A DNA stretch of 64,000 bases. Origin: Capronia americana. Its lineage: Eukaryota; Ascomycota; Eurotiomycetes; Chaetothyriales; Herpotrichiellaceae. Positions 51,840 through 62,628 of the stretch are shown one piece after another (the stretch's first letter is position 1; every line of letters starts with the position of its first letter). Location of the stretch: positions 868,001-932,000 of the forward strand of contig JADWQD010000002.1 in assembly GCA_016110215.1 (NCBI GenBank), in the 5' to 3' direction. The notes beneath the pieces are model-generated. The model worked only from the letters and a program-made list of their open reading frames with translations, searched no databases and was not told the DNA's origin. Position numbers and translations under genes: made by a program.

Positions 51840-53828
51840 ATGACTTCTACTGAGGCTATCAACATGGAGGCAAAACTTCCTGCTGCTGACCACGCCGAAG
51901 AAGCTCCGGATGAGAAGAAACATGGACATCCGCACGAGGCAGTCGGGGCTCTCACTACGGCACATCTATATACAGGTAAGCAGGAAAAACTAATCTCAAG
52001 CAAAAGACAACACAGACTTTCCTGTAAATTGGATGTTTTTCGGCTGACGGAACGACGATATCCAGAGGACAGCGAGGGCAGGGTGCTAGCCAGACTCCTT
52101 CTTCCACGACCAACTAATGACCCCCGGGACCCTCTGGTACGTATTGTGTCGTGGAAACCACCATCTCATCATCACTCTCCCCGAACCGAGTCGAATGTTT
52201 TCTGACGTTTTCTGGCGGTACTGCGTAGACATGGGCGCTGTGGCGAAAGCATCTCGCTCTGACCAGCGCATGCTTCTTCGTCTTCCTGTCAAACTACATC
52301 ACGCTGTCCATCTCGCCGATCCTGGCAAACGTGGTTGATGCGTTCGACATCAGCTTCACCGAGGCCAGCTACCTGATCTCGTTCAATATCCTCCTTCTGG
52401 GCCTGGGGAATCTGTTCTGGGTCCCGTTGTCGGAGAAGATCGGCAAGAGGCCTGTGCTGGTCGCGTCGTCGGGCATCTTCTTCGTCTCGAGCATCTGGTC
52501 CGCCGTCGCCAAAACGTATGCCTCTGAGTTCGCGGCCCGGGTCTTCCAGGGCTTCGGAGCCAGCTGTAGCGAGGCCCTTGGGCCGGCCATCATTGCGGAC
52601 CTGTATTTTATCCACGAGAGAGGTTTGTGGATGGGGTTTTACATCATCATGTTCACCGTCGGGACGTCCTGCGGCGGCATCTTTGCCGGGCTTATTGCCA
52701 ATGCCACCACGGAGTGGCGGTGGGTTTGGTGGATGAACGTCATCCTGACCGGCTTCCTCTTTCTGATCGTCGTGCTCTTTTCCGCCGAGACCAGCTTCGC
52801 ACGCCCGGCCGAGAACGAATCGGGCGAAGGCATGGAGGCGTCCGAGTTGGCAGCCATTCAGGCCACTGCCCACAGTCACTGGGCATCCTCTCTCTCCTTC
52901 ACGTCCTGGTATAACCGGTGAGTGAGCTTCTCTAGCCACCAGTCTTGGGAAGAGAAAATCCAGTTCAAAATCTGATATGTCATAGCGAATTCTCCATCTG
53001 GTGGCTTTGGTGGAGGCCCTTCCTGACGCTGCGGTTCCCGGCTGTCATCTATGCCTCGCTGACCTACGGCGTCACCTTGGGTTGGCTGTTGCTACAGTCA
53101 ACCGCAGATGGGGCAGCCTTTCCGACAGTCTATGGCTTTTCCTCTTTAGCCGTCGGAAATATCAGTTGTTCGGTGAGTGAACCCGCCAGCCCCTGCGTGA
53201 GCGGCTTTCCCTGTGTGTTTCTTCGCTGTTGACGCAGAAAACTAGTATCTGGTAGCATCTTTCATCGGGTCCGCAGCCGGCGGCCCTCTGAGCGACTGGA
53301 TCATCAAGTTCATCACCAAGCGGCGAGGCGGATACTTTGTCCCGGAATTCCGGCTCTGGTGTCTCCTGCCATCCTTCATCATCGCTCCCGCAGGACTGAT
53401 GATGTGGGGATGTGGGATTGAAAATCGTCTACATTACATGGTCCCCATCGTGGGAACGGCCATCACCTACGGAGTTCTTTGCGCCGTGCCAGCCGTCGTC
53501 ATGACCTATGTGGTGGATTGTTACAGGCCGCTCGCCGGAGAGACCATGACCGTGCTCACCGCCTCCAAGAATACATTTGCCTTTGCGCTCAGTTTTGCCG
53601 TGTTCCCGTGGCTCGAACGCGATGGCTACGCAAAGGTAAGTCAACCTGGGCGCTTTTCTTCCATTTAGGGGCCCTCTCAGAACTCTCTCGAGTCTCTTTG
53701 CTGACTTTGTGATTTACAAGGTCTCTGGGTGGAACCTTCTGATTCAAACTTTGATCTTTCTCCTCACCATTCCCATGTATATCTACGGTGCCCGGTTGAG
53801 GAAGTGGACGTCTCAGCAGGAGGTCTAG
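51840..53828 (+). CDS. MFS (DHA1-type) transporter of the cluster
   Basis: A 526-residue protein from six exons: 51840-51975, 52066-52136, 52229-52917, 52986-53172, 53246-53635 and 53721-53828, all phase-consistent. An acidic, His-containing N-terminal tail (about 75 residues) precedes 12 predicted membrane segments. Family marks: NYITLSISPILANVVDAFDIS in the first segments, WVPLSEKIGKRPV (motif A), and NREFSIWWLWWRPF opening the second half. Splicing of intron two restores DPLTWALWRKHLALTSACFF, a standard start of the first membrane segment. Family knowledge: proton-coupled import or export of small organic molecules at the plasma membrane. In this cluster uptake of the pathway substrate, or efflux of a toxic intermediate, is likely. 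It is divergent from fumarylacetoacetase and is the right end of the block. Confidence 0.92.
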
Positions 53829-55249
53829 GCATATATGAGACAGACCATGCGGAGAGTAAAGGGATTCATGCGCATAGTTAAACATAGCCTATCTATGTGG
53901 TATAGGCCCATAGTCGAGGCCCAAAGGGGCCCCCTGAGCCCGAACTGGCTTCTGAGAACGGGCATCAGACAAGCTCCGAGGCTCCCTACGGCTCGTCCAG
54001 TGTTCGGGCGCGCTCCCTCCTACTCTGCCGGGCATCCGTCACGTTACCCGAGCAAAGCGGCGGCGCTCCCTTTCCTGAATGAAAATGGTAAGGGACGAAG
54101 CACTGTTCGGGGTATATATAATATATATATACTCGGTACTCACGGAGTAGTACTATGTGGTGAGTACTACATTGTATACCCTACTCATACAGTGGCCAGA
54201 ACATGTCCACGGTATGAGCAGTGGTGCTGCTGAGCACTGTAATCGACCTGTTTGTTCACTGCTCACTGTTGCAGGAGGGGGAGGCTCGTATTGTCCGACG
54301 TACTCCGTACTACATCCTAGTTCGATGCCCTCCGCTGAGGGATTCATACTCAGCTCTCCGCATCCAGAAAGACATTTGATACTGACATTGGGGTCGCCGA
54401 TATTTCCTCGGAGGTTAATTACTACTACTCATTCATGCATTCCCTCTCCGGTGATTATGGAGTATACTTTCCTGAGGGCATCCGTCCCTGGGTTATCGCT
54501 GGTTAGTTTCCGGTCTGTTGTCTGCTTCCAGCGATTCGTGTTAAGCACAAGGCATGGTTCGGCTCAACGAAGAAGTTCACATCAGTTATCACCGCCCCTG
54601 CAAACTCTTAAGGGAAGATCAACCGCATCACCTTTCAGGCAGCACCCAACCTTTGCAACTGGAAGGTAGAAGTGTTCTGCCGTCTATCTATCACGATTAG
54701 GTCGTCAGCCGTGCTGCATACATATGCACATGCTGGGTGACAACTTCGGATGATTTGGGTACATACAATCGCCAACGCCAATGCTTGACAAACTGCGTAG
54801 ACCCATAGCCGAAATCTCTGCTTGCATCTGTTCCACAACAAAGACTGAGGCTTGACATGGTCGTGGCCTCCAATACAGTTGCAGCAGCAATGACCATCAT
54901 TGCCAACTGCTATCCAAGGCTTGCTGTGTCCTTGATCTTCTACTGAACCGTTCAGTCTTCCACCCCATTCCATTGTCGTATCAAGCCGTACGGTAACTCA
55001 ACTTGTTCCCCATCTTCGGGTCATCAATCAAAGCCAGTCTTCCATTCTACCTCTGCCATTGCTGTCTCTAAGGTTCGTGACCCACATCACTCCATATCTC
55101 GAAGAGGGAAACTCATCATGCACCAAATCTTCCAGATTGATCGCAAGTTGGGACACCTCTATGGGCCAAATTCACTCCTTCTTGGTTGGCGGCGCGAGCT
55201 GATGCCTCTCGACATACTCGTCCTATTCCAACTGTTAGTGTATAAGCCG
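53829..55249. other. Intergenic, 1.4 kb
   Basis: Between the MFS gene and the 3' end of the P-loop ATPase gene (minus). No gene is supported. It holds an AT microsatellite (about 54112-54131), a TACTCGGTACTCACGGAGTAGTACT stretch in two pieces near 54131-54153, and TACTCCGTA at 54301-54309. A possible alternative last exon of the ATPase gene lies near 55205-55213. Confidence 0.5.
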
Positions 55250-57701
55250 TTAGTCGAACGGAGAGAAGATACTGACCACTAGCTCGTGGATGTTTAGTCT
55301 GGACCACTCCTTCCAAGCTTCGCTGCTTTCAAAGAATCCCTCTGGCAAACCCGCAGACTTGGCGGCTTGCTTACGCACAACCGAGAACCGGACAGTCTGA
55401 GGCTCGCTCTTTAAAAAAGAGGCCACCACTTCGTTCAAATATAATCTGGCCTTGTCTAGCCTGATTCTTGTTCTGGGCCGTATCGTATTGGTGCTAGTTG
55501 GAGCCGGAGTGGGAGCCGGACGCGGACGTGGAGTTGGTGCCGTGGACCGCGAGACCGGCGCTGCCACTGTTGGTGTTCGAGAAGCCACAACTGTTCGGGA
55601 AGCTGCTGATCGTGTCGCATTCTGCTTCTTCGGAGCACCGCGGGCGGCAGAGGAGGGACCTCGTGCTGCGTTGGCACGAAGTGACGGCTGTGTATCGTCC
55701 GTGGCTGCTGAGCTCGACGCTTCGACAGACTCATCGTCCTGATCTTCTGATGGCGACCCCGTAGCACTGTTGTGAAGTGACGACTGGGTGTCGTCCGTAG
55801 CGGCTGGGCTGGATGTCTCCATGGACACATCATCCCGATCATTTGATGTCGACCGTGCTGGCCTAGCGACTGGATTTGGAGGACGCATACCGGCATTGAA
55901 GGGCACAATCAGCTCTTCGGCAGGGATATCTTCTTTCTCTGCGCGCTGCATCTCATCAGATGCCAGAATGCTCCTCCCTCCGTCAGCGGTCACCCGACTC
56001 CGAATGCGAATGCGGATGAAGGCATCGTTGAGACGACGAACTTCGTCTTGATCAGAGACATCAAGCATCGCAGAGGGACAGAATACCAGAGCTTGACCGG
56101 TCTTTAAGCCAACGATCGTCTCGAAGAGCGCTGCGTCTCTGCGGTCGTGACAAAGACTGGCACCGGCCAGATGTCGACGTAGGACCCCGAACCATGCTGG
56201 GGAATTGAACCGATGGACAATCGATACATTACAAAGATCAAGCAGGCTTGGGGCCAGTGTGGGTTCCTGGGTCGCAATGATGATCCGTGTTGCAAGGTGA
56301 CGTTGCTGACGGACGATAGATGTCAGCTGTTCAGTAAGTTTCTCGGCCTCTCCTGACTCGGTGAGGAACTGAGAAGAATTAATAAGTTATTCTTGTGCGA
56401 AATGTATTGATACGCACCTTGTGTGCTTCGTCTAGGGCGATGACGCGGCCACAATCACCACGATTTTCCATGAAAAGGGACAAGCAGATTGTGAAAAGAG
56501 CACATGCATCGTTTTCGTTGACAAATGGACAGCTCAAATCAACAATGGTGAGCGTTCCTTGTGCAGAATTGAACAGACTGTTCAGACGAGCTGTTGCATG
56601 TTCGGATTGCTGCTTATGGGCAAGGAACGACTCCAACAATGCAAGGCGCATCGACAAGGGGGCTTTCTGCTGGAAAGTAAATGCCTGACTTTCCAAGCGC
56701 TGTTTGAAGTCGAGGTAGTCCAGGCCGCCTTCACCTTTTTTCTCGGTAGACATGTCTCGAAGAATCTTGAACAGGACTTCCATGTACAATGGGACGCCGT
56801 TCTCTCCGTTGACAGCCATCAGAGTCATCAACCTCGAGACGTTGAGCTGGTGCTCCTGGAAGTATAACGGTATCACTTCTGGCCGTGGTGCGTCCGCGGG
56901 CAAGCCGGGTAAGTTCCTATAGAGCTTTCGCATAGCGTGAACATTGCTAGGAGACACGAGAACGCGTACCCGGACGCCTGCGGAACACAGATATGCCGCC
57001 TCGCAAAGCTGGGTGCTCTCGTGACTCGTGAATTTGTCATAGTGAAATACCAATCCCGCGAGAGGCTTGGGATTTTGTCCGGCAAGCGAAGATGTCAGTA
57101 GGGAATTCTCTAGTAGGCATGACAAAGAATGACTTTTCCCCGCTCCCTGTGAACCGCAGATGAATACGGACCAAGGAGCATTCATGTTGGCGTAGACGAG
57201 ATTTTGTTCGACTGAGAGGGTGTCGGTCATATCCGGGTGTCGGGAACTGTAGGTTTCTTCACGAACACCGAGGAGACCGTATTGCTGGAATATATTGCTG
57301 GCGGAAGCCGTAGCGTCCAACGGTGACCCCCCTTTTTCCACCGCCATTCTGACACGGTGGGTGAATAGCGGCGTTGTCTTGATCTCTTCGATTTTGGCAT
57401 TCGACTGGGTGTCAGTCGCAGACAACCGCGGGATGAGGTGTAAATGGCTTCGAGCTTCCTGGTCTTTGTTGACATGTTCCAGAGCTCGTCCCGAAGGCGG
57501 CAATACGGCATCTGGGCGTGGACTGGGGGGGAGAAGTTGCGCAAGGTGGGCCTCTGCCGGCAGGGCTTGTGAAAATTGACGGAAACCTGAGTGCGAGGAG
57601 CCGAATCCGATATCTTCTTGCTCATGTGTGCTCCCAGAGGCCACCCTACTCGCCGAACGCCCAGATTCCACGCTAGAGCCATCACAATCTAACGTCGCCA
57701 T
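55250..57701 (-). CDS. HerA/FtsK-like P-loop ATPase
   Basis: An 800-residue protein from exons 57701-56418 and 56368-55250 (49-bp intron). The N-terminal 160 residues are disordered and Ser/Pro-rich. The ATPase core has Walker A GSQGAGKS (residues 183-190), Walker B VIALDEAHK (Asp424-Glu425) and a following IIIATQEPTLAP strand with the polar Gln of HerA/FtsK-type motors. The long A-to-B spacing, with a VDLSCPF strand before Walker B, fits that group. A low-complexity linker contains two copies of a roughly 32-residue unit (96 bp). The final 60 residues form a helical module (VRKQAAKSAGLPEGFF). Related proteins are common in ascomycetes but have no established function that I know of. The end may differ: a 45-bp intron starting GTCAGT at about 55258 would change the last nine residues to LE. 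The frame stays open upstream of 57701, but the Met there opens protein-like sequence. Confidence 0.82.
55681..55852. repeat. 96-bp tandem duplication inside the ATPase gene
   Basis: Two diverged copies start at 55681 and 55777, 96 bp (32 codons) apart, each with GTGACG.CTG.GT.TCGTCCGT and GCTG.GCT.GA. In protein both contain AATDDTQ.SL. The period is a multiple of three, so the reading frame is kept. The second copy is partial. Confidence 0.75.
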
Positions 57702-58253
57702 AGCGCAGTTTGTAAACAATAGGTTGGGGTGTAATGACCAAGCTGAAGCACCTATGGTTTGCGTGTCAGAAGAAAGGCATCTTGAAACTTGTAGGGACAG
57801 GAATGAGATACCTTTGGAGTTGATCGGACTGACAGAAACACTGGACAAGCGGGTAAGGCAAGAAAGGCAGCAGGTCCAAGTGATCCAGCCAGCGTGTTCC
57901 TCGCGTGTATGAGGCCGTGCTGTAGTTCTGACACAGCCGTGAAGATGAGAACACAGGAAGAGAAAGGTGAAGGAAGCAGAAACACAAAATAATAAATAAG
58001 TGCGAGTGGATCCTTTTGACAAGTCGGTAAATGCAGAGAAAGCGCACAGGTTGTCAAGCAAACAACGAGTCAATCTGGTCCGGATCAACTAGGCTCCTGG
58101 TGTTGATTGACAAAGGCAATTGATGAGGGGATAGGCGACAACACGACATGATTCTATTGCATGCTGCTCAAGGATGTTCCAGGTTCAACTCCGCTATCTT
58201 GTCTCACAATGCTCAATTGTTTGCGGCTGAGTTTTGTTTGTCCCAAATTGGAT
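57702..58253. other. Promoter of P-loop ATPase gene and short intergenic
   Basis: A 552-bp stretch. The minus-strand frame of the ATPase stays open to 58088, but the extra sequence (Leu/Phe/Cys-rich) is unlike coding sequence. An AATAATAAATAAG block (about 57989-58000) is a plausible core promoter. Confidence 0.45.
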
Positions 58254-58674
58254 TCAGAATCTTTGATTCGCAGAAGTGGGTGTGGTATCGAGATGATGCT
58301 GAGCTGGCAAGCTGCTCATGTTACCGACGCCTCCAGAATGTGCCCCGGCTCCAGTTGTCGTTCCTCCTGCGGCTGTTGTGGTACCGGCACTTGCTGTTCC
58401 TCCTGTCCATACGCGTCAGTATGGTTGCTAACATCGTTGGTGCAGCAGGCTCAGGGAAATCCTTACCGACTTGTTCATCAGCACGCATCACGTCTGCTTG
58501 TCCTTTCTCCTTGATTGCCTTGTTCTTGATTTCTCCTTCTCGATCGTTAAACGCTGTGTCGATGGACTCGTTGACCGTGCCGCGAATTGCGTCGCCTGCG
58601 CCCTTGATACCCTTCAAGATACCCTTGGCATTGCCAACGGCGCTCTGAGTCTTGTCTTGTGTTCGGTCCGTCAT
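58254..58674 (-). CDS. Small CsbD-like hydrophilic protein
   Basis: A 118-residue protein from exons 58674-58467 and 58402-58254. The 64-bp intron starts GTAAGG and is supported by a CTGACGCG branch site and ACAG acceptor. The N-terminal 70 residues are charged and helical, with repeated Gly-Lys-Ile/Gly-Ala-Gly units (GNAKGILKGIKGAGDAIRG, then NDREGEIKNKAIKEKGQ), resembling the CsbD-type fungal stress proteins. The C-terminal half is Gly/Thr/Ala-rich and low complexity. Without splicing the frame would continue into an unrelated Arg-rich end. No catalytic residues are present. Such proteins are thought to be stress-induced; nothing in the sequence shows more. Confidence 0.75.
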
Positions 58675-59177
58675 GTCTAGGTAATAGATGCGAGTCCTGT
58701 GGATGAGTAGCTAACCCAGTCTTCAAAGGTGTATTTATCTAGGGTCCTGTTAAGTACAGGCAAGAAAGGCATGACTTCAGTTGCGCCATCTTATAGATCT
58801 GCTCACGGGATGCGTGACCCATGACGACATCGGTACACCACGTGTCAGCGCGGAATCGCAAATCCGTTAAGGAAATCAAGGTGAAGATGAAGTTGCGATA
58901 AAGTGTGAGGTCACTGAATGAGTGCTGTCTTTTACTTTCCCTTCAAGCTAAGCTTTCGGGTAGCCTCGGCCGTGCGGATTTAGTATCCGGCCGGCCACCA
59001 GAGCCCTTCGTACAGTACTCGTACGAGAATGAGTACCTAGGTATACGGGCACACGGGTTGATGTCGAGATATGAGGCAATCAGATGATAATTACGTTGCG
59101 AAAAAAGCAATCAAGGCCCTTCGGCTACTCAGCCCTACACGGATATGCCCTGCTCTGACACGTCTGTTGCGCTTTCC
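58675..59177. other. Intergenic between CsbD-like and RTA1 genes
   Basis: A 503-bp stretch with no gene. It contains the 15-mer CAGTACTCGTACGAG at 59013-59027, identical to one at 38671-38685. Confidence 0.55.
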
Positions 59178-60294
59178 TTAGGCCCTACTATGGCTCTGCT
59201 TCGTAGCACGCACTACCTCGGTGCCGTCCTCATTCGCACGCTGGGCAGATCCTCCTGGTCTACCAATACCATCATGTTCCCAGAACCTATTCTTATGATC
59301 TTGACCTGTTGCCAGTCCGACGAGGTCGAAAGGATCGACAAGGGTCAAGAGGAAAGGTCTGTTCTCGACCATGCCTGGCCCTTCGACCTCTGTCTTCCCA
59401 TCCACTGCGAGATATATCTTATTGTTGTGGGGCAGGTATTTCAAGGGCGGGTAGACGTTCAGAAGATAGCTGTTCAGGAGCATTGGGACAACTTCGAGTA
59501 CCCAGAAAATCCACTCTTTGCCGTTGGCTGTTGAGTCTGGTGGGTAGAAGAAGGATGCTGTGCGAAAGGTGTTGCGGATGAGAATGAGGAAGGCAGAGAG
59601 ATAAAGACTGTAAACGACGACTTTGACATTGTGCGTGAAGACACCCGCCCTGAGGCAGCGGCGGTGAAAGATGACGATCAGGGATACAAAGCCGAGGAAC
59701 CTCCAGATTCAAATTAGCTCACATCGACCACGCCGCGCCACGGCAACTACTCTCTGATAGAGTGGCGCCTTCTCTGGAGGGGGAGTCTACTCACATCCCT
59801 AGTAGAAGAAAAAGTGAAACCTTGACGAGGATGATTCCCATTTTGATCTTGGACTGACTGTTATCGGCGTTGGCAGCGTATGAGGCCCCATTGCCTGCAA
59901 TAATCCCATCGATTGCATCCAGGGCGACAAAAGTTGTCCAGACTCGTCCCGGATGTATCGGAGACAAATAGGGGATATAGTAGAGTAGGCGACCAAAGAT
60001 AAAGTAATCCGCACCATTGTATACTGGTGGTGCTATGAACAAGAGGACCGTACTGGCGATGAAGACCCCAAGGTCATCGGTATGGTAGGCACCGTATTCT
60101 CGCGTGATGAGACCAGCAACAAAGAGTGCGGCCGCCCAGGGGAACAGAAAGCCAATGCGCCAGGAGCCCTTGTACTTCAGATTGTTCTGCCATGCGTGGA
60201 GAACCCCGGAGATGAAGAAGAGGACAGCAAATGCAATAGAGACTCCTTTCGTCGGCTTGTAGAACCAGTACGATATCTCAGTAGAAGTTGCCAT
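59178..60294 (-). CDS. RTA1-like seven-membrane-segment protein
   Basis: A 340-residue protein from exons 60294-59795 and 59700-59178, joined in phase across a 94-bp intron to give LLLGMFLGFVSLIVIFHRR. About seven membrane segments are visible. The family motifs are FIAPPVYNGADYFIFGRLL and the FRTASFFYPPDSTANGKEW region, followed by WVLEVVPMLLNSYLLNVYPP and a charged cytosolic tail. Family knowledge: RTA1/RSB1 proteins are fungal-specific, lie in the plasma membrane or endomembranes, and are linked to sphingoid-base export and resistance to 7-aminocholesterol and other lipophilic toxins. The substrate here is unknown. The start is the first ATG and gives the expected extracellular N-terminus (about 20 residues before segment 1). 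Confidence 0.93.
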
Positions 60295-61524
60295 GACTCG
60301 GTAAGAGGTTGGCGCCGGTCGTAGCGTAACGTGCTGGGAGGAGGTGAGAAACGAAGCCCTGAGAAGTTATATATGTGGGAGCCAGATAACCAAAATCTCA
60401 GATACCAGTGGGAGCGCAAAGACCCATGGGCCTTTCGATGCCATGAAGAAAGATATCAAGGGGTAGATGGCATGGAAAACAGCCTGCGGGAACGCCTGCT
60501 TTCAACTGCCACGTATGGCCACCTGCCGGATACGAAGGACAGGGAGAACAATCATAGCCGCTAGAATTAAATTGCTTCGGCAACAGATGGCGAATGGTTC
60601 CCATCCTGGCGCTATGGTGCAAACACTTTTCAACGGTAACATCACTGAGAATGGGGCTCGAGATACAATTGCGCACCGGCATGTACTTTTGGCAGTGAAG
60701 GAAGGAGAGGGAAAGGTGCCTCGTGTTTGCCTAGCAGAAAGAATGCAACCTGATTGAAGGGTTTTCGACGGCTATCGATGCAAGCCCGCGAAATGATCTT
60801 GAAGGGTCTTAGCGTTGAAGTGAACTGGAGCAAGTTTGGACATCAGACGTCGGCTAGGGTACCGGCCGTGGAACTCACCGCTGAGACACGGGATCCGAAT
60901 ACGAAAACACAGATGAAGCAATCGTTTGGAGGTCGGAAATCAGCCTCGCTGAAAGCCTTACGAAGCAAAGAGAAATACGGCGAAGCACTTGAGCTTTGCA
61001 TTGCGGTACGAATGCTCCAGTGAAATTTGGCTGACGTTCACGACGTCATATCCGAGTGGCCAGACTCAAAGACCTCGGCACAACAGCACACTCGATGAAT
61101 AGCTCTCACCACCAAAATACCACTCACCACGACGGTCCTAAAGTTGAGCGAATTGAAGTACTGTTAGTGAGCGTGGGAGTGAGTTTTACTGTCATGGATC
61201 CAGAGCCGAATCCGTTTGGCCGTCACCAAGAGAAGTGAATTCATATCGTGTTGTTGATATGATGGAGTTTGCGCTGCATTTCTCATCCTCTAGGTTGAGA
61301 TCGATAAATTGATCTTCGGACGACGGGAATTTCACCCTTCTTTCTAACTGATCAATCTTACCTTAAACAGTGAGTCACCGCTCGATCAAGTGAGATAGCT
61401 CAACCAAAGAGTGCGTCTCGTGGAAAGCTGAGGTAGAGCTCCTGCTTGTTAGCTCATACCATTTTCAACCACAACGACTTCCAAATCCGCGAAGACACTC
61501 AGAGACATTTGCTAGACAATCAGC
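60295..61524. other. Intergenic between divergent RTA1 and PPCS genes
   Basis: About 1.2 kb with no supported gene, containing the promoters of the RTA1 gene (minus) and the ligase gene (plus). Short frames up to about 96 codons show nothing recognisable. Confidence 0.5.
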
Positions 61525-62628
61525 ATGTCGCCGCAATCAAACGGAACGTTCACAAACGAAGAAGCTGAGAATACATACTTCCAGAACAACCCCTCGCCCA
61601 AAGCTTTGGCCAAACATCAGGCGCTTGCTCGAGAATTCATTCAATACCATCTGGAAAATGCCCCAGACCGACGGATTGTCTTGGTCACCTCGGGAGGCAC
61701 GACCGTCCCTCTCGAAAATCAGACCGTCCGTTTCATTGACAATTTCTCCGCTGGTACCCGCGGAGCCACATCCGCTGAGTACTTCCTGCAGGAAGGCTAT
61801 GCGGTCATTTTCTTGCATCGGCAATTCAGCCTCCTGCCATACTCTCGACATTACAGCCACAGCACCAACTGCTTCCTCGACTTCATGGAGGAGTCCGAGG
61901 ATGGCCAGCGAGTAGTTGTCCGGAAAGAATACCAGGAGAAGATGCGACGAGTGTTGCAACAGTACCACCTGGCAAAGGACAACAGATTACTGCTTCTTCT
62001 GCCATTCACGACAGTCACTGAATACATGTTCGAGCTTCGCAGTCTTGCAACGTTGATGCAGCCTTTCGGGAGCCGGGCGTTGTTCTACCTTGCTGCTGCC
62101 GTCTCTGATTTCTTTATTCCAAGGGACAGAATGGAAGAGCACAAGATCCAATCTCGTGAAGGTGGAGGGGCTGGCCGACAACTGGTCATCAACCTGGATC
62201 CGGTCCCCAAGTTCCTCAGTAATTTGGTACATTCCTGGGCTCCAAAAGGGAGCATGATTGTCTCCTTCAAGTTGGAGACAGATCCGAGCCTCCTTGTGAC
62301 CAAGGCTGAGCAAGCTCTGAATCGCTACCAACACGACCTCGTCATTGGCAATTTGTTGACAACGCGGAAATGGGAAGTTGTTTTCGTCTCCCGCGACGGC
62401 GGGGAGAGATGGATCCGGGTTCCGAAGACACGGCGATCCAAGAGCTTTTCGGGAGTGGAAGCCCTTGTGGGCAAAGCCGAGCGGAAGCACGACACAGTCC
62501 CGGTGGATTTGGAGGGAGGCACTGTGACAGAAGGTATGGAGATTGAGAGTCTGATCGTTCCTGAACTAGCAGTCCTGCATTCGGAAATGATGGAACAGAG
62601 GTCTTCAGCGTCAGAAGAAGAGGTGTAA
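61525..62628 (+). CDS. CAB2: Phosphopantothenate-cysteine ligase
   Basis: A 367-residue intronless protein with a DFP/CoaB-like fold. The nucleotide-binding VLVTSGGTTVPLE, the IDNFSAGTRGATSAEYFL segment and FLHRQFSLLPYSRHY match the eukaryotic enzyme. The YLAAAVSDFF block supplies the conserved Ala-Ala-Val-Ser-Asp-Phe signature, followed by the KIQS loop, DPVPKFL and SFKLETDP. Family knowledge: it joins cysteine to 4'-phosphopantothenate using ATP (eukaryotic type) in the second step of coenzyme A synthesis, in the cytosol. Yeast CAB2 is the named homologue and the length is typical. The acidic C-terminal tail is unconserved. ATG 61525 is the first in frame and follows an AATCAGC leader. Confidence 0.95.
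   Translation: MSPQSNGTFTNEEAENTYFQNNPSPKALAKHQALAREFIQYHLENAPDRRIVLVTSGGTTVPLENQTVRFIDNFSAGTRGATSAEYFLQEGYAVIFLHRQFSLLPYSRHYSHSTNCFLDFMEESEDGQRVVVRKEYQEKMRRVLQQYHLAKDNRLLLLLPFTTVTEYMFELRSLATLMQPFGSRALFYLAAAVSDFFIPRDRMEEHKIQSREGGGAGRQLVINLDPVPKFLSNLVHSWAPKGSMIVSFKLETDPSLLVTKAEQALNRYQHDLVIGNLLTTRKWEVVFVSRDGGERWIRVPKTRRSKSFSGVEALVGKAERKHDTVPVDLEGGTVTEGMEIESLIVPELAVLHSEMMEQRSSASEEEV

Noticed and set aside
57702..58088. Upstream 129-codon extension of the ATPase frame
   Set aside because: The added sequence is hydrophobic and Cys/Leu-rich without conservation pattern; MATLDCDG at 57701 opens the protein-like part.
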